Positions 1 to 14,200 of a DNA stretch of 64,000 nt are shown one piece after another (positions within the stretch are counted from its first letter, which is position 1; each line of letters opens with the position of its first letter). The stretch comes from Heterocephalus glaber (Eukaryota; Chordata; Mammalia; Rodentia; Bathyergidae): NCBI RefSeq assembly GCF_000247695.1, contig NW_004624732.1, positions 14,043,699 through 14,107,698 on the forward strand, written 5' to 3'. A program made the translations under genes and the position numbers. The notes beneath the pieces were generated by a model that saw only the letters and a list, made by a program, of their open reading frames with translations, did not search any database and was not told where the DNA came from.

Positions 1-530
1 AAAAGATAGTGTTTTCAACAAATGGTACTAGAACACCTAGTATCTGTAAGTAAAAAATTAAAGAAGGTTGTTTTCTTTTAGGGCTTGAAAGATTTCAGGT
101 CTGCTGTGATTCTGATGGGTTTTCCTTTATAAGTGATTTGTTTCTTTTCTCTAACAGCTTTTAATATGTCTTTGTGCTTATTTTCTGGAATCTTGACTAT
201 TATATGCTTTGGTGTAGGTTTTTTTTTCTGATCATGGCTAATTGGAGTTCTATATGTCTCACTTATCTGTATATCAGATTCCATGCTTGAGAAGTTTTCT
301 GCTTGTGAACAGGTTCTTTATGTCCTTTATGCTGTCTTGTGATTTTTCATTGATTCCAGTTAATCTTATGTTGTTCTTTGCACCATCTAGAAGTTGTTGG
401 ATTGATTTTTCATGGTCCCTTGCCATTTTTAAGAAGTCTTTCATTTGATGAGCACCAACCACAACCCTGTCTTCTAGGTCTGATATTCTATTTCCACACC
501 AGTTGATTCTGCTGTGTATACTTTCGATAG

Positions 531-622
531 TTTTTTTTTTTTTTTTTTTGCTACTGGGGATTGAACTCAGGACCTTGCACTTTCGAGGCAGGCAGCAGAA
601 CCAGGGAGCTAAATCCCTAGCC
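531..622 (-). mobile_element. tRNA-derived SINE
   Basis: Poly-T start, then the reverse complement of the tRNA-like head (gctaaatccct). Same family as at least ten others in the window. Shares its target site with the SINE at 632. Confidence 0.85.
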
Positions 623-631
623 CTTGATAGA

Positions 632-733
632 ATTTTTTTTTTTTTTGGTACCAGGGATTGAATTCGTGTCCTTGTGCTTGAGCAGCAGGCGGCAAAACCA
701 CTGAGCTAAACCACTGAGCTAAATCCCCGGCCC
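632..733 (-). mobile_element. tRNA-derived SINE
   Basis: Reverse-oriented copy beginning with poly-T and 'ggtaccagggattgaa'. Flanked by ttgatagaattttt on both sides, a target-site duplication. Confidence 0.87.
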
Positions 734-807
734 CCTTGATAGAATTTTTAATGTCCTGGATATCTGTTTGAATCTGGGTGTTTTTTGTTTGTTTTTGGGA
801 TTTTGTT

Positions 808-934
808 TTGTTTTGTTGTTTCTGAGACAGAGTCTCACTGTGTAGCTCCAGCTAGCCATGAACTTGGAGCAGTCATCTCCTGCCTCTGCCTCTTGGGTGC
901 TGGGATTACTGGCATGCACCACCATACCCAGCTT
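808..934 (-). mobile_element. B1-type 7SL SINE
   Basis: Reverse-oriented: gagacagagtctcactgtgt, then tgctgggattactggcatgc. Typical rodent B1 body. Confidence 0.8.
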
Positions 935-2053
935 GAATCTATTTTATGGAATCCACTTCTTTCCTATGTTGGTCATTCAGGTTTTCATCACTTTCCTAAA
1001 CTCTTCTATTTTTTTTTTAATCTGTATCTACTCTAGATTTACTATGTCCTTCATTATGGTTCATCATCTCTTTAGTTATCTGTGTAATTATTTCTGATTT
1101 TTTTTTAGAGACTCATGCGTCTGTTTTGTTACTTCCACTGCTACCATTTCAGAGTTCAGCTGGGCGGCTTTTTATTTCTTCCACCTCAATGCTTCCTAGA
1201 TTTGCCTTGGGTGAGCTAGACGTCTGGGGTTGCATCTTGCTTCCATGTTTTCTCATTTTCTTTTTTTGTTATTCTTATTTATTTGTTTTCTGCATTGATG
1301 TTTGTAAATTGCCTATAGTAGCTAGCTTTATTGCTAATATAGAGACCTCTTTAGGAAATGATTACTTTTCAGAGCTGTCTTCTAGCTGTAACTGGCTCTT
1401 GGCCTTTGAGTCTGTCCCAGGGTCCTGCCTCTTCTGTTTATTTGGGATGAGCAGTTGTAGCCTGTTTGACCCAGCACCCAGTTCTTTGGTACTGTACTGT
1501 AGGATTGTTTATGTCCCACAGACAATGTAGGTATTGGCATACAAGGAATAATATACAAAGTGATAACCTTGGCTAAAGTAGTACAATCAGCAATAACAAT
1601 AGCATCAAACACAGACTGGAAATGAAAATTGATAACTAACAATTTGCCACTTTTAACCATATGTACAAGATTTATAGTTATATAAAAAAAACTAAGACAA
1701 GTCAGAAAATTATATACAGTAAACATCCACTCAATAAAGAAGTTTTACCCTGAGGGGACAAAGTTAAAAGGAAGAAGGGGAAAAATAGAGAAATAAAAGA
1801 AGAAAAAGGGATTAGAAGCAAAGCTAAAGAACAGAGGAAGATTACCCAAGCTTCAGGAAACTAGTGAAGAAGACAGAAGGGAAGGAAAGCATGAAAAAAC
1901 AAAAACAGGGATGAAACAAAACAAAAACACTACAAACAGTATTCACCCTCACAAAGAAATAAAAACAATCAAAGAAAAAAGAAACTCCAAGTGAGCAAAA
2001 ACAAATAACAACAACACAAACCCAAAAGCAAAGAAAAAACAAAAAGCAAAGAA

Positions 2054-2206
2054 AGCTAGGCATGGTGGCGCATGCCTGTAATCCCAGCAATGCTGAGGCA
2101 GGAGGATTGCTGTGAGTTCAAGACCAGCTTGGGCTACATAGTGAGTTCCAGGCCAGTCTGAACTACACCATGATACTCTGTTGCAAAACAAACAAACAAA
2201 CAAGCA
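2054..2206 (+). mobile_element. B1-type 7SL SINE
   Basis: ggcatggtggcgcatgcctg, then gtaatcccagcaatgctgag, ending in a (CAAA)n-like tail. Confidence 0.85.
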
Positions 2207-3170
2207 AAGGAAAAAATGAAAGAAGTTTCTCTGTGATTTCAAGCTTGTGGTTATCTTTTGGGGTCTATAGGGTTGTGGCAGTGTCCAATTCAAGGTGTGA
2301 CTCTGCTCTTGACAAAGGAGGCTATCAGAGCCCAGATCTGTGCTGGATAATCCCAGCAAATTGGCAGTAGGATTAGGGTGCAGTGTTGGATAATCTCAGT
2401 AAATTGCCAGTAAGATTAGGGAATGGTATTGGTTCTGGGACTTTCAAATCCACAGAAATTTAGGCTGAAACTGACATCTGGTTTTGCAGTTGGGGCCTGA
2501 GTCATTTAGTTTATAACCCTCTGGGTGTCACTTGCTAGCCCCCTGTGGTTCCGTGTCTGTGGATGAGTCCTGTGATCATCCCTTACCCATTCATTGTGGT
2601 AGTTTAACCCTGGGAACCTTGAGATGAAGCTGATCGAGGTTGTTCTGAGTCCTGGACTTAGTGGGCCTCTTCCTGAAATGGTGCCTGACCAAGCACTCTC
2701 CAGGGAACATGGCAGTCACTTGGACAGGAGTCACTCACCAGCTGTTGTAGCATACACCATCCACTGCTCTGTTCCACTGATGCATTTCTCCCTGAAGGCC
2801 CCTGGAATTGCCTGTTTTCACTGTGTCTCTGTAGATTCAATCTTCCTTTCTCATGCCTTGAGCCAGCAGCCAGAGAGAAAGTCCAGATTGCTTCTTCCTT
2901 TTTCTTCATTGTGGTCTGTCTCTTCAATGTCTCTGTAGACTCCAATTTCCCTTTCAGGTCCTTCCTCAGTCCCAGGGATCCACCTCTCTCCCTTCCTTCC
3001 TCAAGTTGTTTTCCAATGTCTGTATCGCAAATTCTGGAGAGGCTGATTTGTTGCTGCTTCCAGCTCTTCCACAGTCCCAGAAGTTCATGGTTGATCTTTG
3101 TCTCAGTTCTGGTTCTGTGAGGTGACTCTGAAGAAGTCATTATCACTTGATGGGTAATGCAGTCCTCATG

Positions 3171-4451
3171 AGATAACAGCCCTGCTTACTGGGCAGCCTC
3201 CATTTCTGTCATGGAGCAATTGCTCCCTTTAGGGGGACAGTCTCATCCTGGGGCAATCTATCTGCTTTTCCTTGAATCCAAGGATACTTAAGCTTTAGAA
3301 TAATGACTGGAGACCTCCAGGAACCACTCAAAGAGGTCTGGAATAGGACTTTGTAAAAGCTGGCAGTTGAATGTCCCTGCAAATCTTGAGACTACTTTAG
3401 TTATTCTTGGTGTCTTTAATCAGGAAGTTATAAAATAGGCTAGGTAAATTTAAAGCTTGTATTGCCAGTTTTTAGAGACACTCCTTAAGTGATTAACATG
3501 CCTACATGAAGAGTTGAGGAGGAATCTTACCCAAAGTTGTAGGTCATAAAAGAGACAGGTGAAAATGAAGGTTCCAAACTTTATCCTGCTTTTAGTTAAC
3601 CACAGGAGAGCTGTAGGACCAAGTGAAGAGTCTGTGCTTTTTAGCAAGAGCAACCTTTAAGCCCCTAACTGAGCACTTGGCTTCCCCAGGGCCATGAGCA
3701 TCATTTTTAAGCTCACTTCTCTCTGTGGTCTGTCTACATTGGCAGATTATTTAAAGAGCCTGTGTTTGTAAAATCACCTGCATGCAGCACGTGTTCACAG
3801 GAGCCTGTGACTACCAGGACAAGTTTGCTAGTCTAACTGCTTTGCTGCCATAGCAATTGTGGATCTTTCAATCATGATTTTTTCAAAAGGTTATATTTTT
3901 AGAGGAAACAATTTTTTGTGGGATTTGCATAAAAATAGTACAAGAGGGAAAACAAAATTGACCAGAAGTTGAAGTGGGGTAAAGTGATTGTGGGAGTTCA
4001 TTTTGTAAACTTTAAAGTGTAGAAATCATTCTCAGAGGTCTTTCAAAAATGCAGACTCTAATTCAGAAGCACTAGATGGAGTCTGGGAATCTTCCTTTAG
4101 GGCCAGGTGACAGACATTGTTGGGCTGTGGGCCACACTTTTATGAGCAAGACATTAAGTCATCTTATTCATTCATTTGTATTTATGGAGCATTATGTCCC
4201 TGGAATGTTCCAGATTCTACTGTGCCAAAGATCTTGTAGCCAAGAAGGGAAGAAAAGATAAACACACCAATAACTTGTATACCACGAACAATATGAGAAT
4301 TACAGGGGACTTCAGGGCACATGGGGTGGGATTTCTGCATGGGGAAAGGGTGTTCCTATCAGATTGGCCCAGAAAGTGGGCCAGAGGTGGGTTTGCAGGA
4401 CAGTTGAGAAGCCTTTCCATGCACTCATGTACCCACGTGCCCTCTTGGCAG
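3171..4451 (+). other. MYO7B intron sequence without a gene
   Basis: No exon found in either strand. At about 4020-4110 there is weak resemblance to a MER5-type hAT element. The rest is not recognised. Confidence 0.5.
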
Positions 4452-4573
4452 CGGTGAGTCTGGGGCTGGGAAGACGGAGACCACCAAGCTCATCCTGCAG
4501 TTCCTAGCCACTGTCAGTGGCCAGCATTCATGGATTGAACAGCAGGTCCTGGAGGCCAATCCCATATTGGAAG
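4452..4573 (+). CDS. MYO7B: MYO7B window exon 1: P-loop
   Basis: Encodes residues 1-40 plus split codons at both ends. Carries the ATP-binding P-loop GESGAGKTE. Acceptor follows 'tcttggcag'; donor is gtaagt. The first base completes a serine codon begun in an exon left of the window. The Ser-Gly-Glu-Ser junction is the one expected for myosin VII. Confidence 0.97.
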
Positions 4574-7500
4574 GTAAGTGGTAACTCTGGGGATGTGCCC
4601 TCCCCACCACCTGTTTTTTTTTTTTTGGTACTGGGGTTCGAACTCAGGACCTTGCACTTGCGAGGCAGGCGGCGGCACCACTGAGCTAAATCCTGGCCCC
4701 CCACTACCTCTTGATAGGGGCCTTCCTGTAGGAAGTGGCCATTGAGAGGGACAGGATAAATCACAGACCTGCAAGCAAGGAGGGTGGTGGACAGGAGTAT
4801 GGGGCTCCCAGGAAGCATGCGGGAGACCGACCAACTGATGATTTTATAAGCTTTCACTGTGTGTTTGCCACAGAATGTAAGAAGCTTTCCTCTTAAAAGG
4901 GGCTCTGAGATAAGATCAAATTGGGAAACACTGGTCGTGCTCATTCAGGTCCCCTGAGAAGTGGTTCCTGAGCTATGTACAATTAGGACTGCAAGGGGCT
5001 TATTGATGGGATGATCTTTGCAGAAGAAGCTAAAGGAGGAGGAAGCAGTAATGGGCAGGGCAAGACTTCAGACTGGGATGCTGATTGGACACTTCTGAGA
5101 GGACACTTCAGGGGAAGAAGAAGTAGGCAGGGGAGATTCTAACTGGAAGCCTCACGTTTGGTTTGCTATTCAGCTTTGCTATCTTGTAATTCTTCCTAAC
5201 ACAGTTGCATTTTGTGGTGGGCCTGCAATCTTGGCCAACCCGGTGATGGGCTCTAGATCACCCTACCCCTCTGAGGAGTCCTACATAGCTCCGCATGTCT
5301 GCGGTTCAGTTCCTGGTGGGGATGGCCGATAAACTCATGACCTTATTCCTGAGCCTGTCAGCTGTTGGTCAGCACAATCTCTCTTGTTTCTTTATGAATG
5401 AGATATGCTTTATGTACAATAAAAACTTACCTTTTCTGTGTAGTCCTATAATTCCCCATCATAATTATGAAATAGGATGTCTTCATCTCCAATAACTTTC
5501 CTCAGGTCCCTTTGTAGTGAACCCATCGTCCCAATCCCAGGGCCTGGCAACTATTGATTTGTCTCCCCACCCCCTTAAGTTCTGTCTGTTTCAGAATCAG
5601 AATCATTGAGTCAGTAGCCTTTGCATCTGGCTACTTTCATTAGTGGAATTCACTTGGGATTCTTCCATGCTATTGTCCATATCCTCAACTCATTCCTTTC
5701 TAAAGCTGAGCAGAATTCCCTTATGTGGAGATACCATAGTTCATCTATTCACCAACTGAAGGACATCTGGCTGGTCTATAGTTCTTAGCAATGGTGAATA
5801 GAGCCTTTATAAACAGTTGTTTACATAGATTTTTGTGTGGACACATTTTTTTTCTCTTGGATAAATATTCAGGAGTGAAATTGCTGGCTCAATGGTGAGT
5901 GAGCCATTGAGCTTGGTCAGAAACTGTGGAGGTTTCCAGAGTTGCCGTCCCATTTTGCATTCCCACCTGAAGAGGATGAGCATACTTGTTCTGGCCTGGC
6001 TGGCACCTGACGCTGTCCAGGCTATTGGACGATAACTGGATCGATGTCCTTATGACTATGTGGCCAGGTGCAATTTGAAAGTCCTTGGCAGAAGTGCTAG
6101 TCACAGGTGTAGGTTGGTAAGACCCTTCAGGGGTTCTTATAACAGTGCTCATTATAGGCCTATGTGTACAAGAGCCCTCCCTTCATGTTCTGGCTTCATT
6201 AATTATTTGGTTAGGGTTTGACACGAGTGACATCATTTTGATTCTGACAACTTTCACAGCACACAGAGACATAATGTAAAATCTTTCTTACTGTGAGTCA
6301 TATTAGAAAAGCCTTCGGCAATAGCTCTGCAAGAGGCACTTTGGATCATGCTACAACCCAGACACCTCCCACTCTGACCACCTCACCCACTTGCTGGCTG
6401 TGCCAGCTCTTGTTGCTCCTGAGCAAGCTCACTCTCTTCATCCCAATCTCAACCTGCAGCCTGGGCCTCTCTCTAAAGTCCAGATCAGCTCCCTTGATCT
6501 GCCTTCCTGCTTCCCTCAGCACCTGCAGAATGAATACCCAGTTCCTGATCCTGTTGGGAATATGCCCCCAGACTCAATTTGTTGATGCTGATGATAAAGC
6601 ACTCAGACAACAAAACATCTTGACAAGGTCAGGTTGTTTTACTTCTGCAAAAGGGCGAGAGTACACTCTAGCATGAGGTAGCAGGTGCCCAGAGATGCAA
6701 CAGAAGGTTCTTTTTATTTCCTAACACATGAGAAGCAGCTGACTTTCTCCCCATTGACTGGTCTGAAATTCACAGTCTATCCTCATTGGCTAGTTTAAGT
6801 GGCGTGAGGGGAGGGGAGAGTGGGGTATGGGGAACTGAAACCCTTGGCTGTTGATAAACTATCTTTGGTGGTCAGTAGTGTTCCCAGTATCTAAGCTGAG
6901 CAGACATTTCCTTAACCCTGGGGTAAGGGGCATAAGGGGTGGTGACCTGCCCTCATGTCGACTAGAGTTTAAGGTGGAGGTGCTCCTGTTTATATCCTTT
7001 GGTAGAAAATCCATGATTTCTCACAATCCTGGCATTCAGGTCTTGGTGCCAGCTGCTCTCTGCCACTGACCAGCTCTGTCCACCTCCTGTCTCCTGTCCC
7101 ACACTGGTTCAGTTTCTACCCCATAACCCCCCACCCCGACCTCCAAGCTTGTCCAACACTTTTCCTTCTTCTCAGTATCCCCCAGGCTGCCTTTGCTAAC
7201 CAGGACAATCTGTCCCATCCTTCTGTTCTGCACTCGCTCCTGCTCTGTGAGACCTACCTGATGATCCCTCTAAAAGTGAGTTTTCTCCTCTGTTGTTATT
7301 ATGGGCCTTGCCCACTCACTCAGCCTTTGGAAATGCCAAGACGGTCCACAATGACAACTCCAGCCGCTTCGGGAAGTACATCGACATCTACATCAACCCC
7401 AGTGGTGTGATTGAGGGCGCACGGATCGAGCAGTTCCTCCTGGAGAAGTCCCGGGTCTGCCACCAGGTGAGGCCTGGCAGCCCAGGGAGGCTCCTGAGAG

Positions 7501-8158
7501 CCAGTGTCCCCTGCCTCACCCTCTCCTCCTTCTACCCTGGGGACCTCCTTGGTTTTCCAGCAAAGGATTTGCTCAGTTTCGAATTTTCATCCATTTAATT
7601 TTCATTATTCTTTAGTGCATACCTTGCCTCACCTTTGTTAGAATTAATTTGGAGGCTGGGCCATTCCGACACATCTGGATGGAGGTGGTCGTCACTCTGT
7701 GAGGCTGTAGTCCCTAACATGGGTATGCACAGGAGCAAAAAGGCCAACAGGGGGCCTGGCTGTTGGTGAGGAGCGCTCCTCACAAGCTGGGCATGCTGGA
7801 GAAGGACGTTCACATCAGTGGCCGCCCTACCCTGTCCCAGGCCAGGCAGCTCTCATTTGGCCTTCACAACAGCTGGGAGAGCTGGGTCTCCCCACCTGCC
7901 ATGCCCCAGTGTATAGATGCAGAAATGAGTGCCAGGGCTGTACGTGGCAGAGTCTCCCTGACACCAGGCCTTGTCCTTCCCAGAAGCCCACACTTCTGGT
8001 AGAATTTATCACCCAGAGAGGTACCCAAGAATGGATAGGAAGCACCTAAGCAGATTAGAGACAAGCCTTGTCCACGATAAGAAAAAGATTAGAAAACTTT
8101 GGCATGGACTAGGGGTGTAGCTCAGTGGTAGACCATGTGCTCTGGGTTTGATCTCCAG

Positions 8159-8206
<48 letters not shown>

Positions 8207-11200
8207 TAAGGCATATTTATATTGCGGGATGCTGAGTAGAATTCAAAAAGAGGGGTCTGTATATGTCAATGTGTAGAGATCACCCAAAATCAGATGAATA
8301 GAGCCTGGGCTACATAGTGAGACCCTGTCTCAAAATTTAAAAAAAAAAAAAAGGGATGAGGATGTAGCTCAGCAGTACAGTTTAAAAAACAAAGACTCCG
8401 TTGCCCTATGAAAGCCCATGGCTGTCAGATCTCCATGGGGTCACTAACTTACTGCAAAGCATGTGGCATTGTGAGTCAGAGAGCCCCATGTGGCTTTGGG
8501 CAGCTTCAGCGCTGGGAGGGCCACTCAAGAGGCAAGAAACAAGGTACAGAATGAACCTGCCCAGAACAAGGATAGCAGCCAGGCCAGGCCTCCCTTGGGT
8601 CAATGCCAGAGCCACACCTGGAGGGGAGACCTTAAAGGTAAACCTGGGCTGGTGCTGGGGCTCAGGGCCTGCAAGGGATTGGCTTATGTGTCTCAGACAC
8701 CCTCTCTCCCAGGCCCTGGAGGAACGAAACTACCACATCTTCTACTGCATGCTCATGGGGATGAGTGAGGCAGAGAAGAAGCTGTTGGACTTGGGGACAC
8801 CCTCCGAGTACCACTACCTGACCATGGTGAGCCCCCCGCCCCATCTACTCCTCAACTATGAGCAGAGAGAGGAAACAGGCCAGTGCCTGCTCAGACATTC
8901 CCGACTCTAGTGGGCCTCTGAGGCAGGGCTAAGGGTCCACTTTCCCTTCTGCTCCAGCTCCTTTTGTATTTGGAATCTTTGTGCCTACCAGGGGCCTCCT
9001 CCTTCCTTTGTGGTGAGTTTACCCTGGGTTCCCAGTGGTCCTCCCGACACACCTCATCTTCCTTTTTCCCCTCTGGACTGACTGACAGAGGGCTCCTAGG
9101 AGCTGGGTCTCAGGCAGTCATCCACATGCCTCCTGCATCTGTCCTGGCAGGTGCCCCAAGGCATATGGCTCTAGGAAAGCTAGGGCCTTCCTGTCCCTGC
9201 CTCTGGGACAGGATGGCACAGGGAGCCACATGCTCACAGTGGCTGACAAGAGAGTAAAAAGTCTTACCCTGTAGGTCTCTGTCCAGTGGTCACTGCCACA
9301 AACCTTCCTCAGCCCTTGCCTGGACTGTGGTGGTGCTTTCCTCAGGGCTCCCCTGTTGCCATCCCTGACAGCCAAAGGACAACTCTGATGACCTCCCATC
9401 TCTCAGTAGAAGTCCAAGCTCCTCAGTTCCCGGGTCCCTCCCAGGACCCTTCCCTCTGACACCACTCCCATCCAATTCTGACTCCAGCCCCTTGCACCCT
9501 TGCTCCCACCATTATCCACCCCATGTAGCTGTGAGGATTAGTGTGCAAGGCCAGCTGAGGCACCTGTCATAGCCTGGGATATTGTTACTTGCCTCCTGCT
9601 GGCTCCTGTTGGATGTGCAAAGCCTGGAGCAGGTCTGGGCTCACTGAGACCGAGTTTCCAGTCGGTAATCCAGGTCCTGGCCTGTGGTGATCTGTGGGAA
9701 GTGTTTGTCAGAGGAACAAGCCTGCAGCATTCCCTGGAGACAGACAAGGCAGGTTTAAGCATGGATGGATGACCCACAGAGGCTCAGCGAGGTCACGCGG
9801 TGGCCAAGTGCTGCTGCTGGTGGCCCAGGCATACTATGTCATGGTGCCATGGCTCTGCCTTGGAAGGACTCCTTTTTCTGGGCTTCCACTTGGCTGTGGC
9901 CTTTCGGGGTCCACCTAGAGCCGGTGAAGAGTGATTTCCCAGAGACCTTAGCTGAGTCCTTCGGGGTCTTAGCTTTTCTGGCCCTGATGAAGTAGGGGGG
10001 ACTGGGGTAACCCTGTTACCTGAAGTGCTCTGTTTTACAGGGAAACTGCACAACTGTCAAGGGGCTCAATGATACCATGGACTATGCTCACATCCGCTCA
10101 GCCATGAAGATCCTCCTGTTCTCCGACTCCGAGAACTGGGACATCAGCAAATTGCTGGCAGCCATTCTCCACCTGGGAAACATAGAGTTTATGGGTAATG
10201 CTACTTCTGTCCTCGCTACATCCAAGGAGAAAGAGTGGGGGACTGGGACATCAGGAGGAAGAAGTCTCTGGGGGTTCACACTGGCCCAAGGGTCATGTGG
10301 CCCAACCTGGTCCTGGGAAATTATATCTGAAAAATGAAGCTATAATTTTGGAGGCCACATGGCAAGGGAAAGATATCAAAGTTTAGAGCCCTAGAAAAGT
10401 GAAGAGTCAAGTCAGTCACCCCCTTCTTTTTGCCAGGAGCCCAAAGTGCTATGCCTTCAGTTTCAAAGTGAACCAGAGTAAACAATATATGTACAAACTG
10501 TGAAAGTCCCCAAGCACCTGATGGAATTACTGGCAATAATGAGGAAGGCACCTGCAACCTAGATTCTTAATGATTCCTTCCAATAATTTTTCAAACACAA
10601 TGTCTAGCATGCAGCCAAAAATAAATAGGAACAGGAGAATAAGGTATCATGAGCAAGAACCATCAGAAATGCTAAACAATAGAAATAGATCCACAAAAGT
10701 TTTAGGTATTGGAATTATTGGATACAGGTCACAGAATATCTCTGCTTGCTGTGTTCCAGAAAAGAAAAGGCCATGCTGGAAAATGTAGACAGGGAACTGA
10801 AAACTCTAAAAAGTGGCATTAAGCCTGGGATTTAGCTCAGTGGTTCTACTGCCTGCCTCACAAGTGCAAGGTCCCGAGTTCAATCTCCAGTACCAAATAA
10901 ATAAAAATAAAAAGTGTCATTACATGTTTTAAAAGGAACTACATACAAATGCTAACATTAAAAAAACTAAGAACTCATTGGAAAGGTTTAGCACCTGAGG
11001 GAATGTGTGAGCTTGAGGAAGTCACAAGAAACTAGGGAGAGGCAAAAAGAAGGCAAATAGAAAAGAGAAGGGAGGAAACCTACAGGATGCAGTGAGAAGA
11101 TGAAGCAAAGCTCTCATTGGAGTTCTAATGGAAAAGAAAGGCAGTGTTTGGAGAGATTGTGGCTTGTTCTAGACAGCAACTCACAGAGCACTGGGGAAAG

Positions 11201-14200
11201 ACAGATTTTTCAGGAAACTGATTTGGACTGGAGGATATCCATATGGAAAACAGGAGCTTGGGCCACGACCTCACATCATATGGGAACACTGACTCCAGGT
11301 GAAGGGAGAGAGGGCTACCATCATCTATCAGCCAAACCCAGCTCTCCTGCGATGCTGACCAGAGGGTCGCTGAGCAGGAAGAGTATCAGAAACTGATCTC
11401 GAGGAAGTGACCGAGCACAGGAGAACGCAGGCAGTGAGGTCACATGAAACATAACACTTAGCACAGGTAGAACTAAATGGTAGAGGGGACTATGTTTTTC
11501 CACAAAAGCTGAAAAATGTGGGTCACCTCTAGGGGAAGGAACACTGTCTTCACAAGAAAAGACAGCAGAGGGCTTTGGTGCTGCCAAGTTCTATTTGGCT
11601 TTACTGTTACATGATGTTGACTTTATTTTTCACAGCACACCTTTGTGTTCAAGGCACTTTTTTATCTGTATGTTTTATCTTACAATTTTTTAAGTTTAAA
11701 AAAGAACAATAAACCACACCTGTATCCTTCCCATCCTGGAAGTCCTAAGGTGGATGCTGGCTCAAAGAGGAGGACATGGCAGTGGAGAGGTGGTCAGAGA
11801 ATATTCATTCGACTGAATGAACAAACTAATGCCCAGGTTTCTATGAACAGTGGAGGGGGTGAGGGGGCTGGTGCTCATCTCATGTAACAGATCCTGTTGG
11901 CCCTGCCAGCCCCATGCCTACTGGGCATCCTAGTTCAGTCCTCTCCCTCCAGATGAGCCCGAGGTTCCTCCAGCTTCCCTTTGACCCAGAGCCCTGAGCT
12001 CACCAGGCAGAGGAAGCCGTAGTCTGTGCCACTCATGCACAGCTGAGGTTCTCGTGATGAGCAGTCACAGGGAACATTCACACCTCCATGAAGAGGTCGG
12101 GGAATGAAGAGGCCATGGCTCACTCCCAGGGATAGTTCCTGCTGAGATGTAGATTAGGGGCTGCCACAGGCCTCAGCCTTCCAGGGTTCCTGCTCAGGGT
12201 TGCTGCTCCTCTTTCTAGCTGCCATCTTTGAGAACCTGGACTCCTCTGAAGTGATGGAGACACCCACCTTTCCCATCGTGGTGAAGTTGCTGGAGGTAGT
12301 AAGCCGTCGTGTCTGCTAGCTCTCTCTTGGTTTTTGTTTGTTTGCTTCCTTGTTCTTGCAGTACTGAGGTCTTTACACTGAGTTACATCCCCAACCTGTT
12401 TTTATTTTAAAATTTTGAAACAGAGTCTCACTAAATTGCTCAGGCTGGGCTTGAATTTGTGATCCTCCTGCTTCAACTTCCTAGGATTACAGGCGTGTAC
12501 CACACACTCAGCTTCGCCATTTTTGTGAGAAGCACTGGGGGCCTGAGTTAATAGATCCTGGCCTTGTGATCTTGCCCAGGCCCCCATCTCAGCCTCCCCT
12601 TGCTCTCCTCGGTTGTCACTCTGCCTCTGTGCCCTTCTGCACACTACAGGACCTGGAGGGAAGCACTGTGAGCTGATCATTAACACAGCAGTGTAGCTAT
12701 ACTGAGTGCTTCTTCCCTGTTCCCGTGCCCTCTCTTGTCCCTCAGTGTCCCTACGCTCAGCACCTCACTCTACCCCATCAAGTCCTTCAGCTTCCTGCCC
12801 CACCGTGTGTCCTTGTCCCCCAGGACTTCTCTGTAAGTTGTGCTTCTCTAGGAAAGTGGCCTGTGCCAATGTTTCTGGTTCATTCCATCAGCCATCCACA
12901 TCCCTGGGAGGGAGGGCAGCAGCTCTGGGTGGAGACATTTGCCCTACGGATAGTTTTCTGAGAAATTAATAGAACCAGAAGCAAAACCACAAGCATATTT
13001 TACTGTTAATGTTCATTTGGTTAAGTGTACTGTCTTAGTCCATCTTTGTTGCTATAACACAATACTTGATTCTGGGTAACTTACAGAGAACAGTGGGTTA
13101 TTAAGCTCACAGTTCTGGAGGCTGAAAGAACAAGGACACGGCTCCAGAGTCTGCTTGGGTCTGACAAGGGCCTTCCCACTACATTAAAGCATGGTAGAGG
13201 CATCAGACATCCACATAGAGCAACTGTACCAGAGAGCTGCTTTGGTAGTAAAACCACTTCCTAGAGAACCCAGTGACCTGGTCACCTGAGTCCATTTCTG
13301 AGGGTAGAGCCCTCATGCTTCCCCAAGCCCCACCTTCAAATACTGTAAACATATGAGTTTGGGGAGTGAGTTTCCATCACAGGAACTTTTGGGGACACAT
13401 TTACACCACCACAGGTACTCAGGAAGTTTGGGTTTTGCTGGCTTAGTCTTCCCCTCCTGGTGGGGAGGGCCTGGCCCATCAGACTCCTCTTGGTCCTTAG
13501 GTCTTCAGCCTCCAGTGGGGGTGATTTGGGTTGGCCTCAGAGCCCTCCCTGTTCCAGCCAATTTCCTGGACCCTAGGGACCATGCTAGGCCCCACTGACC
13601 ATTCACCCTTCCTGAGTGCTCTGTGCCCCAGCACTGCCAGGACCTGGCTATGTCCCCAACTCACCTGGCCCTGGTCAAAGGGCTACCCACCACCAGGTCC
13701 TAGGCATGGGTGTCTGGTCATAAGACACAGCAGGAACCTGCTCCACAGGCAGGTACAGCCCTACCTTCCTTCCAAGGTGGAGCACCAGCCACTCCGGGAC
13801 TGTCTGATCAAGCACACCATCCTCATCCGAGGGGAGTATGTCACCAGGCCCCTGAACATCGGCCAGGCCTCTGACCGCAGGGACGCCTTTGTCAAGGTAC
13901 TGGGCCTGCTTTCCACCCTGTTGGTATAGAGCAGGAAAGAAAAAACATGGGTGGGCAGGTCCAGCTCTGCCAGTCACCTACTGGTGTCCAAGATTCCCAT
14001 CCTCCCTGGTGTTGTTTTCTTGCCTTTAAAGCAGGAATAACATCCCTCAGTGAGTCTGTCATATCTGATTGGCAACCAGCCTTTCCGGGTGAAGTTGGAG
14101 AAAGGGCAGCTTCTCCTGTGCCTCAAAGCCCAAGGGCTTTACCCCATGTCTCCCAGGGCATCTATGGGCATCTCTTCCTATGGATCGTCAAGAAGATCAA

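Larger units (their letters stand above)
1..3170 (-). mobile_element. Antisense L1 retrotransposon (ORF1 and 5' region), with nested SINEs
   Basis: The minus strand at 78-462 encodes broken pieces of an L1 ORF1 protein: a segment like NNIRLTGINE and a C-terminal domain with HIIVKIPENK and KGKPIRITADL. Sequence right of it is AT-rich and lacks genes, and looks like L1 5' sequence. Two tRNA SINEs and two B1 elements have inserted. It lies in a MYO7B intron, antisense to the gene. The right boundary is approximate. Confidence 0.7.

Noticed and set aside
78..462. Minus-strand open frames as a host gene
   Set aside because: The peptides match L1 ORF1 and are broken; this is a retrotransposon fragment.
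8160..8206. Regular short repeats that could suggest a CRISPR array
   Set aside because: It is an (AC)n microsatellite in a SINE tail in mammalian DNA; there are no spacers.
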